Below are positions 28,416 through 39,210 of a stretch of DNA of 49,571 nt, in pieces. A model generated the notes under the pieces. That model saw only the letters and a list, made by a program, of their open reading frames with translations. It made no database searches and was not told the DNA's origin. The position numbers were made by a program, and so were the translations under genes. Every line of letters begins with the position of its first letter. The first letter of the stretch is position 1. The stretch is taken from the NCBI RefSeq assembly GCF_030065885.1, contig NZ_JASJCS010000034.1, positions 1-49,571 on the forward strand. Direction: 5' to 3'. The DNA is from Ilumatobacter sp. (GTDB lineage Bacteria > Actinomycetota > Acidimicrobiia > Acidimicrobiales > Ilumatobacteraceae).

Positions 28416-28753
28416 TCCACCCGATCACATCCGACTACTCACTGAACGGAACGGCCGGCCCGAACGGGCCGGCCGTTCCGCGTCCCCGGTCAGGGCAAGG
28501 GTTGTAGCGAGACGATCATGTCGCCGACCGATCGCGTCGCAAGCCGGAGGTGGGCGAGCGCCGAAGCGAAGCGGCGGCGGCGAGCGCGGGAGGCGAAGCA
28601 GCGCCGGTCTGGTCAGTCGAGTCTGCCGCGCTGGCCGCGCCCGGCGAGGAGCACAGCGCAGCGAGCCCGCAGCTCCCGGAGGCGAGGGCTGCTAGCCCGA
28701 GCCCGGCGAAGCCCGGACATTCGGAGCACCACAGCTCGGGAGGCGTCGAGCCA
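28416..28753. other. Non-coding gap with terminator and repetitive GC-rich sequence
   Basis: 338 bp between convergent proX and the last fdh gene. The left end holds the proX terminator. From about 28520 it consists of imperfect short repeats (GCGAAGC, GGCGAGC, CCCGG) with no credible gene. CCCGGCGAAGCCCG occurs at 28702-28715 and again at 28764-28777, the second copy lying inside the end of the neighbouring fdh gene. Confidence 0.6.
28447..28480 (+). terminator. Strong hairpin terminator after proX
   Basis: Perfect inverted repeat: CGGAACGGCCGGCCCG, a 2-nt AA spacer, then CGGGCCGGCCGTTCCG. It lies 31 bp after the proX stop codon. Confidence 0.85.
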
Positions 28754-29639
28754 TCAGCTCGACCCCGGCGAAGCCCGATCAGAACGGTTCTGCACGTGCT
28801 GGTAGCCGAAGCGACCCTTGATGCACAGGTTGCCGTGGGTGATCGGGCTGTCGGGCGGCGAGGAGACCTTGACGATCTCGTTGTCCTGCACGTGCAGGGT
28901 CAGGTTGCAGCCGACCCCGCAGAACCCGCAGACCGTGTCGGTCGTGGTCTGTCGCTGCTCGTCCCAGGTGCCGGCGGCGCGCATGTCGAACTCGCTCGTG
29001 AACATCAGCGCCCCTGTCGGGCAGACCTGGATGCAGTTGCCGCAGTACACGCAGGCCGAATCCGGGAGGGAGACGTCGTGCTCGGTGGAGACGTGCGCGT
29101 CGAAACCGCGCCCGGCGATCTCGATCACGAAGCTGTTCTGCCACTGCTCACCGCAGGCGTCGACGCACTGGTAGCACAGGATGCACTTGGCGTAGTCCCG
29201 CACGTACAGGTCGTTGTCGACCTTGACGGGCTGCGACACCGTCGCCGCTCGATCGCCGTAGCGATCCGGATCGGCGCCGTACTCGGCGTTCCACTCGTCG
29301 ACTCGTTCGGTGAGCGAGAGGTCGACGGACGAGCCGAGGAACTCGAGCACCATCTTGCGGGCGTGGTCGACGCGCTCGCTGCGGGTCCGGACCGTCATCC
29401 CGTCCTCGACCGGGCGTGAGCACGACGGCACGAGCACCCGTGACCCCTCGACCTCCACCATGCACACCCGGCAGGCGTTCTTGGGCGTGATGGTCTCGCC
29501 GTAGCAGAGCGTCGGGATGTCGCATCCCCGCCCGCCGCACGCGTCGAGGATCGTCGTGCCCTCGGGCACGACGACCTCGGCCCCGTCGATCGTGAGGCGC
29601 ACGTCGCGAGTTGTGCCTGACACGAGTCGCGACAGGTCG

Positions 29640-29647
<8 letters not shown>
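28754..29647 (-). CDS. Formate dehydrogenase alpha subunit, detached N-terminal Fe-S part
   Basis: 297 residues equal to the N-terminal third of an NAD-linked FdhA. A [2Fe-2S] domain has Cys48, Cys59, Cys62 and Cys76 in NuoG spacing. Two ferredoxin-type [4Fe-4S] motifs follow (Cys155/158/161/165 and Cys199/202/205/209). The protein ends with the first piece of the molybdopterin domain and its [4Fe-4S] site (Cys240, 243, 247, 275) and GNLCIKGRFGYQHV. It then stops after RASPGSS, exactly where a normal FdhA would run into its catalytic region; that region is the separate gene 31414-33342. The His-Cys3 cluster seen in many relatives is missing. It overlaps the end of the beta-subunit gene by 8 bp. 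Its final codons fall in a GC-rich repeat. Confidence 0.88.
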
Positions 29648-31355
<1,708 letters not shown>

Positions 31356-31413
31356 CAGGCGATGCCGTCCATCAGCCGCGTCTCGTCACTCACCGGTCAC
31401 GACTCGCGGGTCA

Positions 31414-33342
31414 TCAGTCGCCGGCCACGGGTGCCGGGAGCTTGTCGACACGCACCGCCGCGGCCTTGAACTCGGCGGTGCCGGCCTTGGGGTCGGTGGC
31501 GTCGATCGTCAGGCGGTTGACGTCCACGTCGTCGGGGAAGTGGAACGTCATGAAGACCAGCCCGGGGCGGAGACCGGGGTCGACGCGCGCCGGGGCCTCG
31601 ACCGCGCCGCGAGCCGAGGCCACGCGGACGATCTCGCCGTCGGCGATGCCCAGCCGGCCGGCATCGGCGGGCGAGATGTCGAGCGTCTCGCCGATCCGGT
31701 TGGGGCTCGAGTAGCCGCCCGACTGCACCCCGGTGTTGTACGAGTCGAGGCGGCGTCCGGTGGTGAGGCGCAGCGGGTAGTCCTCGCTGAGGTGCTCGAC
31801 CGGCGGTTCGTCGACGACGACGCTGAACGGCGCCCGCCGCCCCCGTTCGGCCGGGTCGTCGGCCCAGAGCCGGCCGTGCAGGAACGGCGGCTCGAGCGAG
31901 TCCTCCGAGAAGCACGGCCACTGGATGCCGCCGAGCTCGTCGAGCCGCTGCCAGGACATGCCGGCGTGCATCGGGGACAGCCGGCGCAGCTCGTCCCAGA
32001 TCCCCTCGTGGTCCTCGTAGTGCCAGTCGTGGCCGAGCTCACGTGCGAGCCCCGTGATGATGTCGATGTCGTCGCAGGCATCACCGGGCGGCTCGAGCGC
32101 CTTGCGAACGCGTTGCACGCGACGCTCGGAGTTCGTGACCGTGCCGTCGGACTCGCACCACGACGCACTGCCCGGCAGGACCACGTCGGCCATCTCGGCC
32201 GTCTTGGTCAGATGGATGTCCTGGACGACGAGGTGATCGAGACCGGCCAGCAGCTCGACCGCGCGCCGGCCGTCGGCTTCGGACTGGGCCGGGTTCTCGC
32301 CGATCACGAACACCGAGCGGAGCTCGCCGCGCTCCATCGCGTCGAACATCTGCGTGAGGTGCCAGCCGTTCTCGGGCGGCACTGCGACGCCCCACTCGGC
32401 GTCGAACTTCGCGCGGGCGGCGTCGTCGGTGACGTCCTGGAACCCCGGCAGCTTGTTCGGGAGGGCCCCCATGTCGCCGCCGCCCTGCACGTTGTTCTGC
32501 CCTCGCAGCGGTGTCAGCCCCGCCCCGTATCGGCCCACCTGACCCGTGAGCAGCGCCAGGTTGCACAGTGACAGCACGTTGTCGACGCCGTTGTGGTGCT
32601 CGGTGATGCCGAGTGTCCAGCACAGCTGCGCGGCATCGGCCGTGGCGTAGGCGTGGGCCAGTTCGCGAATCGCGTCGGCGGGGACGCCGGTGACCGCCTC
32701 GCCCCGCTCGAGCGTCCACTCCTGCACCGACGCGGCGTACTCGTCGAAGCCGGTGGTCGCGCGATCGACGAACGTGGTGTCGACGAGGCCGGCCTCGATG
32801 ATCTCGCGGGCGATCGTGTTCGACAGGGCGATGTCCGAGCCGACGTCGAGGCCCAACCAGCGGTCGGCGAAGCGGGCGGTCTCGGATCGGCGTGGATCGA
32901 CGACGTAGAGCTTTGCGCCGGCGTTGAGCGCGGTGAGGACGTGGTGGAAGAAGATCGGGTGTGCGCTGCGGGCGTTCGACCCCCACATGACGATGACGTC
33001 GGCGGCCTCGGCCTCCTGGTAGGACGACGTGCCACCTCCCGCTCCGAAGACCGTGGCCAGACCGACCACCGACGGCGCGTGTCAAGTTCGGTTGCAGGAG
33101 TCGATGTTGTTGGTGCCGAAGACCGATCGCGCCAGCTTCTGGGCGAGGAAGTTCATCTCGTTCGTCGATTTCGAGCACGAGAACACGCCGATCGACCGGC
33201 CGCCGTGGACATCGCGGGAGGTCCGGAAGCCGTCGGCGGCACGGGTCAACGCTTCACCCCAGGTGGCCGGCCTGAGCTCGCCACGCTCGCGGACGAGCGG
33301 CTCGGTCAGCCGTGCCTTCGGCCGGTGTCGATGGCGCCCCAT
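31414..33342 (-). CDS. Formate dehydrogenase alpha subunit, catalytic part, with in-frame TGA (predicted selenocysteine 87)
   Basis: 642 residues if the TGA at 33084-33082 is read as selenocysteine. Both sides stay in one frame and match FdhA: GVFSCSKSTNEMNFLAQKL and FGTNNIDSCNRT before, HAPSVVGLATVFGAGGGTSS after. The TGA is exactly where formate dehydrogenases have Sec or Cys as molybdenum ligand, followed by the catalytic His. Downstream are bis-MGD-binding stretches (VIVMWGSNARSAHP, LRGQNNVQGGGDMGALP, VLPGSASWCESDGTVTNSERRVQ) and the C-terminal DPGLRPGLVFMTFHFP region. The protein lacks all N-terminal Fe-S domains and the first MGD cluster, which are in 28754-29647. MGRHRHRPKARLTEPLVR fits directly onto the end of that protein. 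A -10-like TACGAT lies 8 nt before ATG 33342. Confidence 0.9.
33053..33084 (-). promoter_or_regulatory. SECIS-like hairpin after the in-frame TGA
   Basis: On the minus strand, TGA is followed by a 12-nt spacer, then GTGGTC, loop GGTCT, GGCCAC (six pairs, one G-U). The E. coli fdhF SECIS has an 11-nt spacer and an AGGUCU loop in the same codon register, so spacing and loop match a SelB-binding element. Confidence 0.8.
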
Positions 33343-33350
33343 GACCCCGG

Positions 33351-33356
33351 ATCGTA
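33351..33356 (-). promoter_or_regulatory. Candidate -10 box TACGAT for the fdh operon
   Basis: Reads TACGAT on the minus strand, 8 nt before ATG 33342. Its -35 region would overlap the left half of the 33-bp operator dyad. Confidence 0.4.
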
Positions 33357-33375
33357 CCGCACCCCCGTCGTCGTG

Positions 33376-33408
33376 TTCCACCATGCAGAACGATTCCGTA
33401 TTGTGGAA
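33376..33408. promoter_or_regulatory. 33-bp dyad operator between fdh and fhs (predicted IclR-type site)
   Basis: Two 15-bp palindromes, TTCCACCATGCAGAA and TTCCGTATTGTGGAA, start 18 bp apart and are inverted copies of each other around CGA. Outer arms read TGTTCCAC and GTGGAACA. TTCCAC and TATTGT are 17 bp apart, so the fhs -35/-10 may be embedded in the operator. Confidence 0.7.
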
Positions 33409-33436
33409 CAGATACGCTTGTGGCACACTCGACGCC

Positions 33437-33472
33437 GTTCGACACAGTTCGACACGGCACACAGTTCGACAC
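33437..33472. repeat. Three direct repeats GTTCGACAC in the fhs leader
   Basis: Copies at 33437-33445, 33447-33455 and 33464-33472, between the dyad operator and fhs. They may be another protein-binding array or chance sequence. Confidence 0.35.
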
Positions 33473-33492
33473 GCAGGGGGCTCGAACGCACC

Positions 33493-35190
33493 ATGTCCTT
33501 TCCGACCGATCTCGACATCGCTCGCGCCGCGACGCCCAAGCCGCTCCCCGAGATCGCGGCGTCGATGGGCATCGGCGAGCACCTGTTGCGGCCGTACGGG
33601 AGCGATCTGGCCAAGATCGATCTCGGTGCCGTCGACGAGCTGTCCGACCGCCCGAAGGCCAAGTACGTCGTCGTGACGGCGATCACGCCGACCCCGCTGG
33701 GCGAGGGCAAGACCACCACGACGGTCGGTCTCGGGCAGGCGATGAAGCACGTCGGCAAGAACGCCGTGATCTCGCTGCGTCAACCATCGATGGGTCCGAC
33801 CTTCGGCATCAAGGGTGGCGCCGCAGGTGGGGGCTACAGCCAGGTGATCCCGATGGAGTTGCTCAACCTGCACCTCACCGGCGACTTCCACGCCGTGACG
33901 GCCGCGCACAACCTCCTCGCGGCCATGGTCGACAACCATCTGCACCACGGCAACGACTTCGGTCTCGACATCGACAACATCACGTGGCGGCGGGTGCTCG
34001 ACGTCAACGACCGGGCGCTGCGCAACATCGTGATCGGTCTCGGTGGTCGCATGGACGGTGTGACCCGCCAGTCGGGCTTCGACATCACCGCCGCCTCCGA
34101 GGTCATGGCGATCCTCGCCCTCGCCGTCTCGGCCGACGACCTCCGCGCACGCCTGGGGCGCATCGTCGTGGGATACACCCGCGACGGCGAGCCCGTGACC
34201 GCCGAGCAGCTGCAGGGTGCGGGATCGATGGCGGTCATCATGCGCGAGGCCTTGGCCCCCAACCTGCTCCAGACGCTCGAGCACACCCCGGTGATCGTGC
34301 ACGCCGGCCCGTTCGGCAACATCGCGCACGGCAACTCGTCGGTCATCGGCGACCTGATCGGGATCAGGGGCGGCGACTACCTCCTCACCGAGGCGGGGTT
34401 CGGTGCCGACATGGGCGCCGAGCGCTTCTTCAACATCAAGTGCCGTGCGTCCGGGTTGACGCCCGATGCCGCCGTGCTCGTGGCGACGGTCCGGGCGCTC
34501 AAGGCGCACTCGGGCAAGTACAAGATCGTCGCCGGCCGGCCGCTGCCCGACGAGCTGCTCGAGGAGAACCCCGACGACGTGCTGGCCGGAGCCGCCAACC
34601 TGCGCAAGCAGATCCAGAACGTGATGGCGCACGGCGTCACGCCCGTCGTCGCGATCAACGGGTTCCCAACCGACCACGAGTCCGAGCACGACGCGATCCG
34701 GCAGGTGGCCGACCAGTTCGGCGTGCGGGTCGCCGTGTGCACCCACTTCTCCGACGGGGGCGCGGGCGCGACCGAACTCGCCCAGGCCGTCATCGACGCC
34801 TGCGAGGAGCCGAACGACTTCGCGTACCTCTACGACGACGCCGACTCGCTCAAGACGAAGATCGAGAAGGTCGCGACCACGATCTACGGGGCCGAGCGTG
34901 TCGAGTACACACTGGCCGCGAACCGGCAGCTGCAGACCTACGAGGACAACGGCTTCGGCCGGATGCCGGTGTGCATCGCCAAGACGCACCTGTCGATCTC
35001 GGGCGACGCGTCCCTGAAGGGCGCGCCGACCGGCCACACCCTGTCGGTCCGCGAAGCCCGCGCGTCGGTCGGTGCCGGCTTCGTCTACCCGATCTGCGGC
35101 GCGATGAGCACGATGCCGGGTCTCGCCAAGGCGCCGGCCGCGTCGCGCATCGACGTCGACGGCGAGGGCGAGATCGTCGGGCTCTCCTGA
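33493..35190 (+). CDS. fhs: Formate-tetrahydrofolate ligase
   Basis: 565 residues. Interconverts formate + THF + ATP and 10-formyl-THF; run in reverse it releases formate and makes ATP. The start ATG 33493 has AGGGGG upstream, and MSFPTDLDIARAATPKPLPEIA is the family's N-terminus. The P-loop TPTPLGEGKTTTTVGL, QPSMGPTFGIKGGAAGGGYSQ, HLTGDFHAVTAAHNLLAA and the C-terminal GFVYPICGAMSTMPGL are all conserved. It is divergent from the formate dehydrogenase operon and followed by folD, so the three steps from methylene-THF to CO2 sit together. Probably controlled by the dyad operator upstream. Confidence 0.96.
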   Translation: MSFPTDLDIARAATPKPLPEIAASMGIGEHLLRPYGSDLAKIDLGAVDELSDRPKAKYVVVTAITPTPLGEGKTTTTVGLGQAMKHVGKNAVISLRQPSMGPTFGIKGGAAGGGYSQVIPMELLNLHLTGDFHAVTAAHNLLAAMVDNHLHHGNDFGLDIDNITWRRVLDVNDRALRNIVIGLGGRMDGVTRQSGFDITAASEVMAILALAVSADDLRARLGRIVVGYTRDGEPVTAEQLQGAGSMAVIMREALAPNLLQTLEHTPVIVHAGPFGNIAHGNSSVIGDLIGIRGGDYLLTEAGFGADMGAERFFNIKCRASGLTPDAAVLVATVRALKAHSGKYKIVAGRPLPDELLEENPDDVLAGAANLRKQIQNVMAHGVTPVVAINGFPTDHESEHDAIRQVADQFGVRVAVCTHFSDGGAGATELAQAVIDACEEPNDFAYLYDDADSLKTKIEKVATTIYGAERVEYTLAANRQLQTYEDNGFGRMPVCIAKTHLSISGDASLKGAPTGHTLSVREARASVGAGFVYPICGAMSTMPGLAKAPAASRIDVDGEGEIVGLS

Positions 35191-35351
35191 TGGTCGGGAC
35201 TGCCCTCCGCTGCGCTTCGGCTGCTCCCTCCTGCCGGCAGCGCCTCCCTGGCGGTCGTGTCGCTGCGGCCGCGCTTTCGTCGTCGACCGGCACTCGATGC
35301 CGATGATCGCGACGTGTCGCCGGATGGCGATGCCCGACGGAGTCAGGGGTC

Positions 35352-36239
35352 ATGATGGTGCTCATGGCTGACTTCGAGCGGACTCCGGGTGGGGCGGTGT
35401 TGATGGACGGCAACCGGTTGCGCGACGAGATCGTCGTCCGGTTGCGTGACGAGATCGAGTCGCTCGGCTCACCGGCCGTGTGCCTCGCGACGGTGCTCGT
35501 CGGCTCCGACAAGCCGAGCCAGATCTACGTGCGGATGAAGCATCGCAAGGCCGAGGAGGCCGGCATGGTGTCCCGTCAGGTCGAGCTGCCCGAGGACACG
35601 TCCCAGCAGCAGGTCGAGCAGGCGGTCGCCGAGCTGGTCGCCGACCCGTCGGTCCACGGCATCCTCGTCCAGCTGCCGCTCCCCGAACATCTCGACGCCG
35701 AGCCGGTGCTCGCGCTCGTGCCGCCCGAGAAGGACGTCGACGGTCTGACCGAGCGGTCGATGGGCCGCCTGGTGAGGGGCATCCCCGGCCACGTGCCGTG
35801 CACCCCACTCGGTGTGATGCGCCTGCTCGAACGGTACGGCGTCGAGACATCGAGGCGGCGCGCCGTGGTCGTCGGTCGCTCGACGCTCGTCGGCCTGCCC
35901 CAACTGCTGCTCCTCGGCCGGAAGGGCATCGACACCACGGTGACGCTGGCCCACTCGCGCACCGCCGACATGGTGGCGGTCTGTCGCGAGGCCGACATCC
36001 TGGTCGCGGCCGCCGGGCAGGCCCACATGATCACCGCGGATCACGTGAAGCCGGGCGCCGCGGTCATCGACGTCGGTGTGTCGCGCACCGAGGACGGCAT
36101 CGTCGGCGACGTCGACTTCGACGCCGTCGAGTCGATCGCCGGCGCCATCACGCCGATGCCCGGAGGCACCGGGCCCATGACCATCGGGTGCCTGCTCGAG
36201 AACACGATGTCGGCGGCCAGGATGCTCGGCGCCGCCTGA
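35352..36239 (+). CDS. folD: Methylenetetrahydrofolate dehydrogenase/methenyltetrahydrofolate cyclohydrolase
   Basis: 295 residues (or 291 from ATG 35364). Oxidises 5,10-methylene-THF to methenyl-THF with NAD(P)+ and hydrolyses it to 10-formyl-THF. Conserved features: VLVGSDKPSQIYVRMKHRKAE with the catalytic Tyr and Lys, GILVQLPLPEH, PEKDVDGLT, PCTPLGVMRLL, the dinucleotide-binding VVVGRSTLVGLP and PMPGGTGPMTIGCLLENT. GGGG is just upstream of ATG 35352. It lies 161 bp after fhs, separated by a GC-rich imperfect-repeat spacer, and supplies the middle oxidation step of the island. Confidence 0.95.
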   Translation: MMVLMADFERTPGGAVLMDGNRLRDEIVVRLRDEIESLGSPAVCLATVLVGSDKPSQIYVRMKHRKAEEAGMVSRQVELPEDTSQQQVEQAVAELVADPSVHGILVQLPLPEHLDAEPVLALVPPEKDVDGLTERSMGRLVRGIPGHVPCTPLGVMRLLERYGVETSRRRAVVVGRSTLVGLPQLLLLGRKGIDTTVTLAHSRTADMVAVCREADILVAAAGQAHMITADHVKPGAAVIDVGVSRTEDGIVGDVDFDAVESIAGAITPMPGGTGPMTIGCLLENTMSAARMLGAA

Positions 36240-36408
36240 GCGTCCGATCGAGCTCCGTCCCCCCGAGCTGGCGCCCCCTGGTGTTCGGTGGACCGTCCGA
36301 GCCCCGCACGGCCGGGGGCCGACGGTGTTCGGAGGTTGGGACGGTAGTCCCTGGTCACGGGGCGTGGCCGGGCGCACGATCGGTGGTGGACAGCAAGGAG
36401 ACCCAAAC

Positions 36409-36615
36409 ATGGCAGTCACCAAGATCATCGAAGTGGTCGGCCGCTCGAGCGAGAGCTCGGACGCCGCCGTGAAGAGCGCATTGGCCGAGGCGACCAAGAA
36501 CCTCCACGGCGTCAAGGCGCTCGACGTCGTCTCGATCGGGCTGCGCGGCGAGAACCTGGACGAGTGGGGCGCACACGTGCGCATCTCGTTCCTCGTCGAC
36601 AGCGTCGACGGCTGA
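36409..36615 (+). CDS. Dodecin (flavin-storage protein)
   Basis: 68 residues, start ATG 36409 with AAGGAG upstream. Dodecins form hollow 12-mers that bind riboflavin, FMN or FAD. The sequence has the family entry TKIIEVVGRSSESSDAAVKSALAEA, and EWGAHVRISFLVD holds the tryptophan that stacks on flavin. It may buffer flavin for the FAD/FMN enzymes in this region, but dodecins are widespread in actinobacteria, so the neighbourhood may be chance. The MFS gene beyond is convergent. Confidence 0.93.
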   Translation: MAVTKIIEVVGRSSESSDAAVKSALAEATKNLHGVKALDVVSIGLRGENLDEWGAHVRISFLVDSVDG

Positions 36616-36820
36616 CACGACCGGGCCACGCCGCACCCACCGAGCCGGACCGAGCTCGGGGCACCGGGCTCGGCACCTGCCGAGCTCGCTGACGATGTCG
36701 CGGCGCCCGCGCGCCGTCGCGTCGGCGCTCGCCTGCGTCGGGGACGCGGCGCGTCCGGTCGGTCCGATGACCGCGCGGTGACCGGCCGGGACGGAGCCGG
36801 ATCGTCGCGCCCGCTGGCGC

Positions 36821-38239
36821 TCAGTGTGTGCCGGGCGGTCGCCGCCGGCGCCGCATCGGCCGGAGACGTCGCCCCATCGCCACGGCGGTCGCCGGTAGGT
36901 AGTGCAGCCTGCCGGCGGTCGGCACCGCGTTCCACGGCTTGGCGCGGACCGCGGCCGGATGCTGCAGGATGCGGACCGTGAGGAACAGGGCGATCGTGGC
37001 GTGGGACCCGATCGTCATCCACACGAAACCGTCCGCGCCGACGGCTCCCATCACCAGCGCGCCGATGACGGGGCCGAGCAGCGCGCCCGTACCGAACATC
37101 AACACCAGCTGACTCGACGCGGCCGTCAGCTTGGCGGTCGGGACCCAGTCGTTGGTGTAGGCCCCCGCGATCGAGTACAGCGGATAGGTCGTTCCCCCGA
37201 TGACGACCATGCAGAGCAGGCCCGGCCAGCCCTCGGGGCCGACCTGCAGCAGCACGGCCGCGGCGCCGCCCGCGACCGCAGCCGCCAGCGCACCGACCAG
37301 ACGCCGGTCGACGCCGTCCGACGCGGACGAGATCGGCACGCTCAGGATCAGGCTGCCGAGCGTCGGCATGGCGACGAACAGGCCGATCTCGGGGACCGAC
37401 AGGCCCGATCGGGTCGCGTAGACCGCGCCGAGACCCAAGAACGCGCCGTGGGTGACGCCCACCAGCTGCGACGTGACGAGTCCGGTCGGCACGATGCTCC
37501 AGAGCTCGCGAAGGGTCATCCGTTCCGGCGCCGCGACCACGGGCGGCGCCGCTGCGGCGGAGAGCGCGACCGGCGCAACCGCGACCGAGATCAGGATCGC
37601 CGCCGCGCCGAAGCCGGCGAGCGCGTTGGGATCGAGCCTCGTGAAGCTGAACTGCCCGACGCCGTAGGCGACGACCGTGACGAGCGTGTAGATCGACAAG
37701 AGCCGCCCCCGCTGCTGGTTCGACACGAGCTGGTTGAGCCATGACTCCGCCACGACGAACTGGCCGGCGAGGCAGGCGCCGGCCAGGAACCGCAGCCCGA
37801 TCCACGCCACCGGATGGGTCGCGAACCCGGCGGTCATGATCGCGGCGGACAGCAGCGAGGCGAGCGCGGCGTACACGCGGATGTGGCCGACGTTGCCGAG
37901 TGAGTGCAACGTGACGCGCGAGCCGGCGAGGAACCCGGCGTAGTACGCGCCGCTGACGAATCCGATCGAGAGGGAGCTGAAGCCGTCGAGCTCGGAGCGG
38001 ACGGCGATGAGGGTGCCGAACAACCCGGCGCCCGTGAGCATCAGACCGAGACCGAGGAAGAGCGCCCACGTGGCCCACACGAGCGACTCGATCGCCGGTC
38101 CCGGTGCCGGGTCGGACGGCGATCGGGCGGGCGGCTCGGTCGCCGGTTCGAGGTCGGCGTCCGGGGCGGCCGGCGCCGGTTCGACATCGGTGGTCTGCTC
38201 GGTTGGTCCGTCGCCACCGGCGACCGGCACCGTGCTCAC
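36821..38239 (-). CDS. MFS transporter (YcaD-like)
   Basis: 472 residues from GTG 38239. Twelve hydrophobic segments are visible after a 50-residue Pro/Ala/Glu-rich N-terminal extension. The ARRFLAG-type motif WIGLRFLAGACLAGQFVVAESWLNQ, where the family has an acidic 'ESWL', points to the YcaD/AraJ-like branch. The tail is strongly basic. It is divergent from iclR, sharing a spacer that contains the 15-bp operator, so it is probably a member of the same regulon and may move a substrate or product of methylated-amine breakdown. TATCGT on the minus strand lies 8 nt before GTG 38239. Confidence 0.85.
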   Translation of the reverse strand: MSTVPVAGGDGPTEQTTDVEPAPAAPDADLEPATEPPARSPSDPAPGPAIESLVWATWALFLGLGLMLTGAGLFGTLIAVRSELDGFSSLSIGFVSGAYYAGFLAGSRVTLHSLGNVGHIRVYAALASLLSAAIMTAGFATHPVAWIGLRFLAGACLAGQFVVAESWLNQLVSNQQRGRLLSIYTLVTVVAYGVGQFSFTRLDPNALAGFGAAAILISVAVAPVALSAAAAPPVVAAPERMTLRELWSIVPTGLVTSQLVGVTHGAFLGLGAVYATRSGLSVPEIGLFVAMPTLGSLILSVPISSASDGVDRRLVGALAAAVAGGAAAVLLQVGPEGWPGLLCMVVIGGTTYPLYSIAGAYTNDWVPTAKLTAASSQLVLMFGTGALLGPVIGALVMGAVGADGFVWMTIGSHATIALFLTVRILQHPAAVRAKPWNAVPTAGRLHYLPATAVAMGRRLRPMRRRRRPPGTH

Positions 38240-38247
38240 GGCGCGGC

Positions 38248-38253
38248 ACGATA
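38248..38253 (-). promoter_or_regulatory. Candidate -10 box TATCGT for the MFS gene
   Basis: Reads TATCGT on the minus strand, 8 nt before the GTG start at 38239, again implying a very short or absent leader. Confidence 0.4.
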
Positions 38254-38310
38254 TCGCACCCGACGGCGAGCCCGCGTGGCGGATTCGTGCCGGGGCCGGT
38301 TTGGCGACCG

Positions 38311-38325
38311 TTCCGCATTGTGGAA
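38311..38325. promoter_or_regulatory. 15-bp palindromic operator between the MFS gene and iclR
   Basis: TTCCGCATTGTGGAA matches the right half of the dyads at 33394 and 39229 in 14 and 10-11 of 15 positions. It lies 24 bp before the iclR start, consistent with autoregulation. Confidence 0.7.
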
Positions 38326-38349
38326 TGCTGAGCGGCCGGAGTTGATGAC

Positions 38350-39120
38350 ATGTCCACGGTGCAATCAGTCGAGCGAGCGTTCTCCATCCTGCGATGCCTC
38401 GCGAGCGGACCGTTGGGTGTCAGCGAGATCGCCGACCGAACCGACCTCCCGAAGAGCACGGTCTCGCGGCTGTTGGGCACGCTCGTCGAGACCGGAGCGG
38501 TCGAGCAGAGCGATCTGCTGGGTGTGTACGGCCTCGGCGAGCTGATCATCGAGCTGTCGTCGTCGGCGAGCCCGGGGAGCAACCTCGTGTCGATCGCTCG
38601 CCCCTTCCTGGTCGAGCTCGTCGAGCAGATCGGCGAAGCGGCCGGGCTCGGCATGCTCGACGGCGCGCAGGTGTACTACCTCGACCAGGTCGACGGCGAT
38701 CACGAGGTGCAGGTCCGGGACTGGACGGGCGAGAGCGTCGACGCCCACGTCGTGTCGTCCGGGTTGATCCTGATGGCCCATGTGCCACGTGAGCTGCGCG
38801 TCGAGTGGCTCGCGGGCCCGCTCGAGCCGCAGACCGAGCACTCGGTGACCGATCCTGCCGTGCTGGCACGCCGGCTCGACGAGGTCAGGCGCGCCGGCTT
38901 CGCGTGGGTCTACGAGGAGATGTCCGAGGGACTGAACTCGGTCGCGGCCCCGATCGTCAACCCGGCCGGTTCGGTGATCGCCGCGGTGCATGCGCACGGC
39001 CCGTCGTACCGATTCCCCGAGCCCGGGGGTGCGGCGTCCGTGGCGGCGGCCGTGGTCGACACGGCACAGCGGATCTCCGACCGGCTGTCCGGCCGGCACC
39101 GCCCCGAGTCCGCCGCCTGA
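38350..39120 (+). CDS. IclR-family transcriptional regulator
   Basis: 256 residues. N-terminal winged helix-turn-helix (STVQSVERAFSILRCLASG, then VSEIADRTDLPKSTVSRLLGTL) and C-terminal effector domain (LVSIARPFLVELVEQIGEAAGLGML ... EGLNSVAAPIVNPAGSVIAAV). IclR proteins bind short palindromes and respond to small carboxylates or similar ligands. The same 15-bp palindrome is found upstream of this gene, of the corrinoid operon (39211-39243) and between fdh and fhs (33376-33408). It is therefore the best candidate regulator of the whole demethylation island. Whether it represses or activates is not known; sites overlapping core promoters suggest repression. Confidence 0.93.
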   Translation: MSTVQSVERAFSILRCLASGPLGVSEIADRTDLPKSTVSRLLGTLVETGAVEQSDLLGVYGLGELIIELSSSASPGSNLVSIARPFLVELVEQIGEAAGLGMLDGAQVYYLDQVDGDHEVQVRDWTGESVDAHVVSSGLILMAHVPRELRVEWLAGPLEPQTEHSVTDPAVLARRLDEVRRAGFAWVYEEMSEGLNSVAAPIVNPAGSVIAAVHAHGPSYRFPEPGGAASVAAAVVDTAQRISDRLSGRHRPESAA

Positions 39121-39210
39121 GGCGCGCCGCCCGGCGCCCCGGTCCGATCGGTGGTCACCGTGGCGCGGCCGCGCTCGGACTGGCGCCGACGGCGACCGGG
39201 AGTGCTAGTG

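Noticed and set aside
33082..33084. TGA in the fdh catalytic gene as a nonsense mutation or pseudogene
   Set aside because: Both sides are intact and in one frame, the stop is exactly at the Sec position, and a SECIS-like hairpin follows. A random stop would rarely meet all three.
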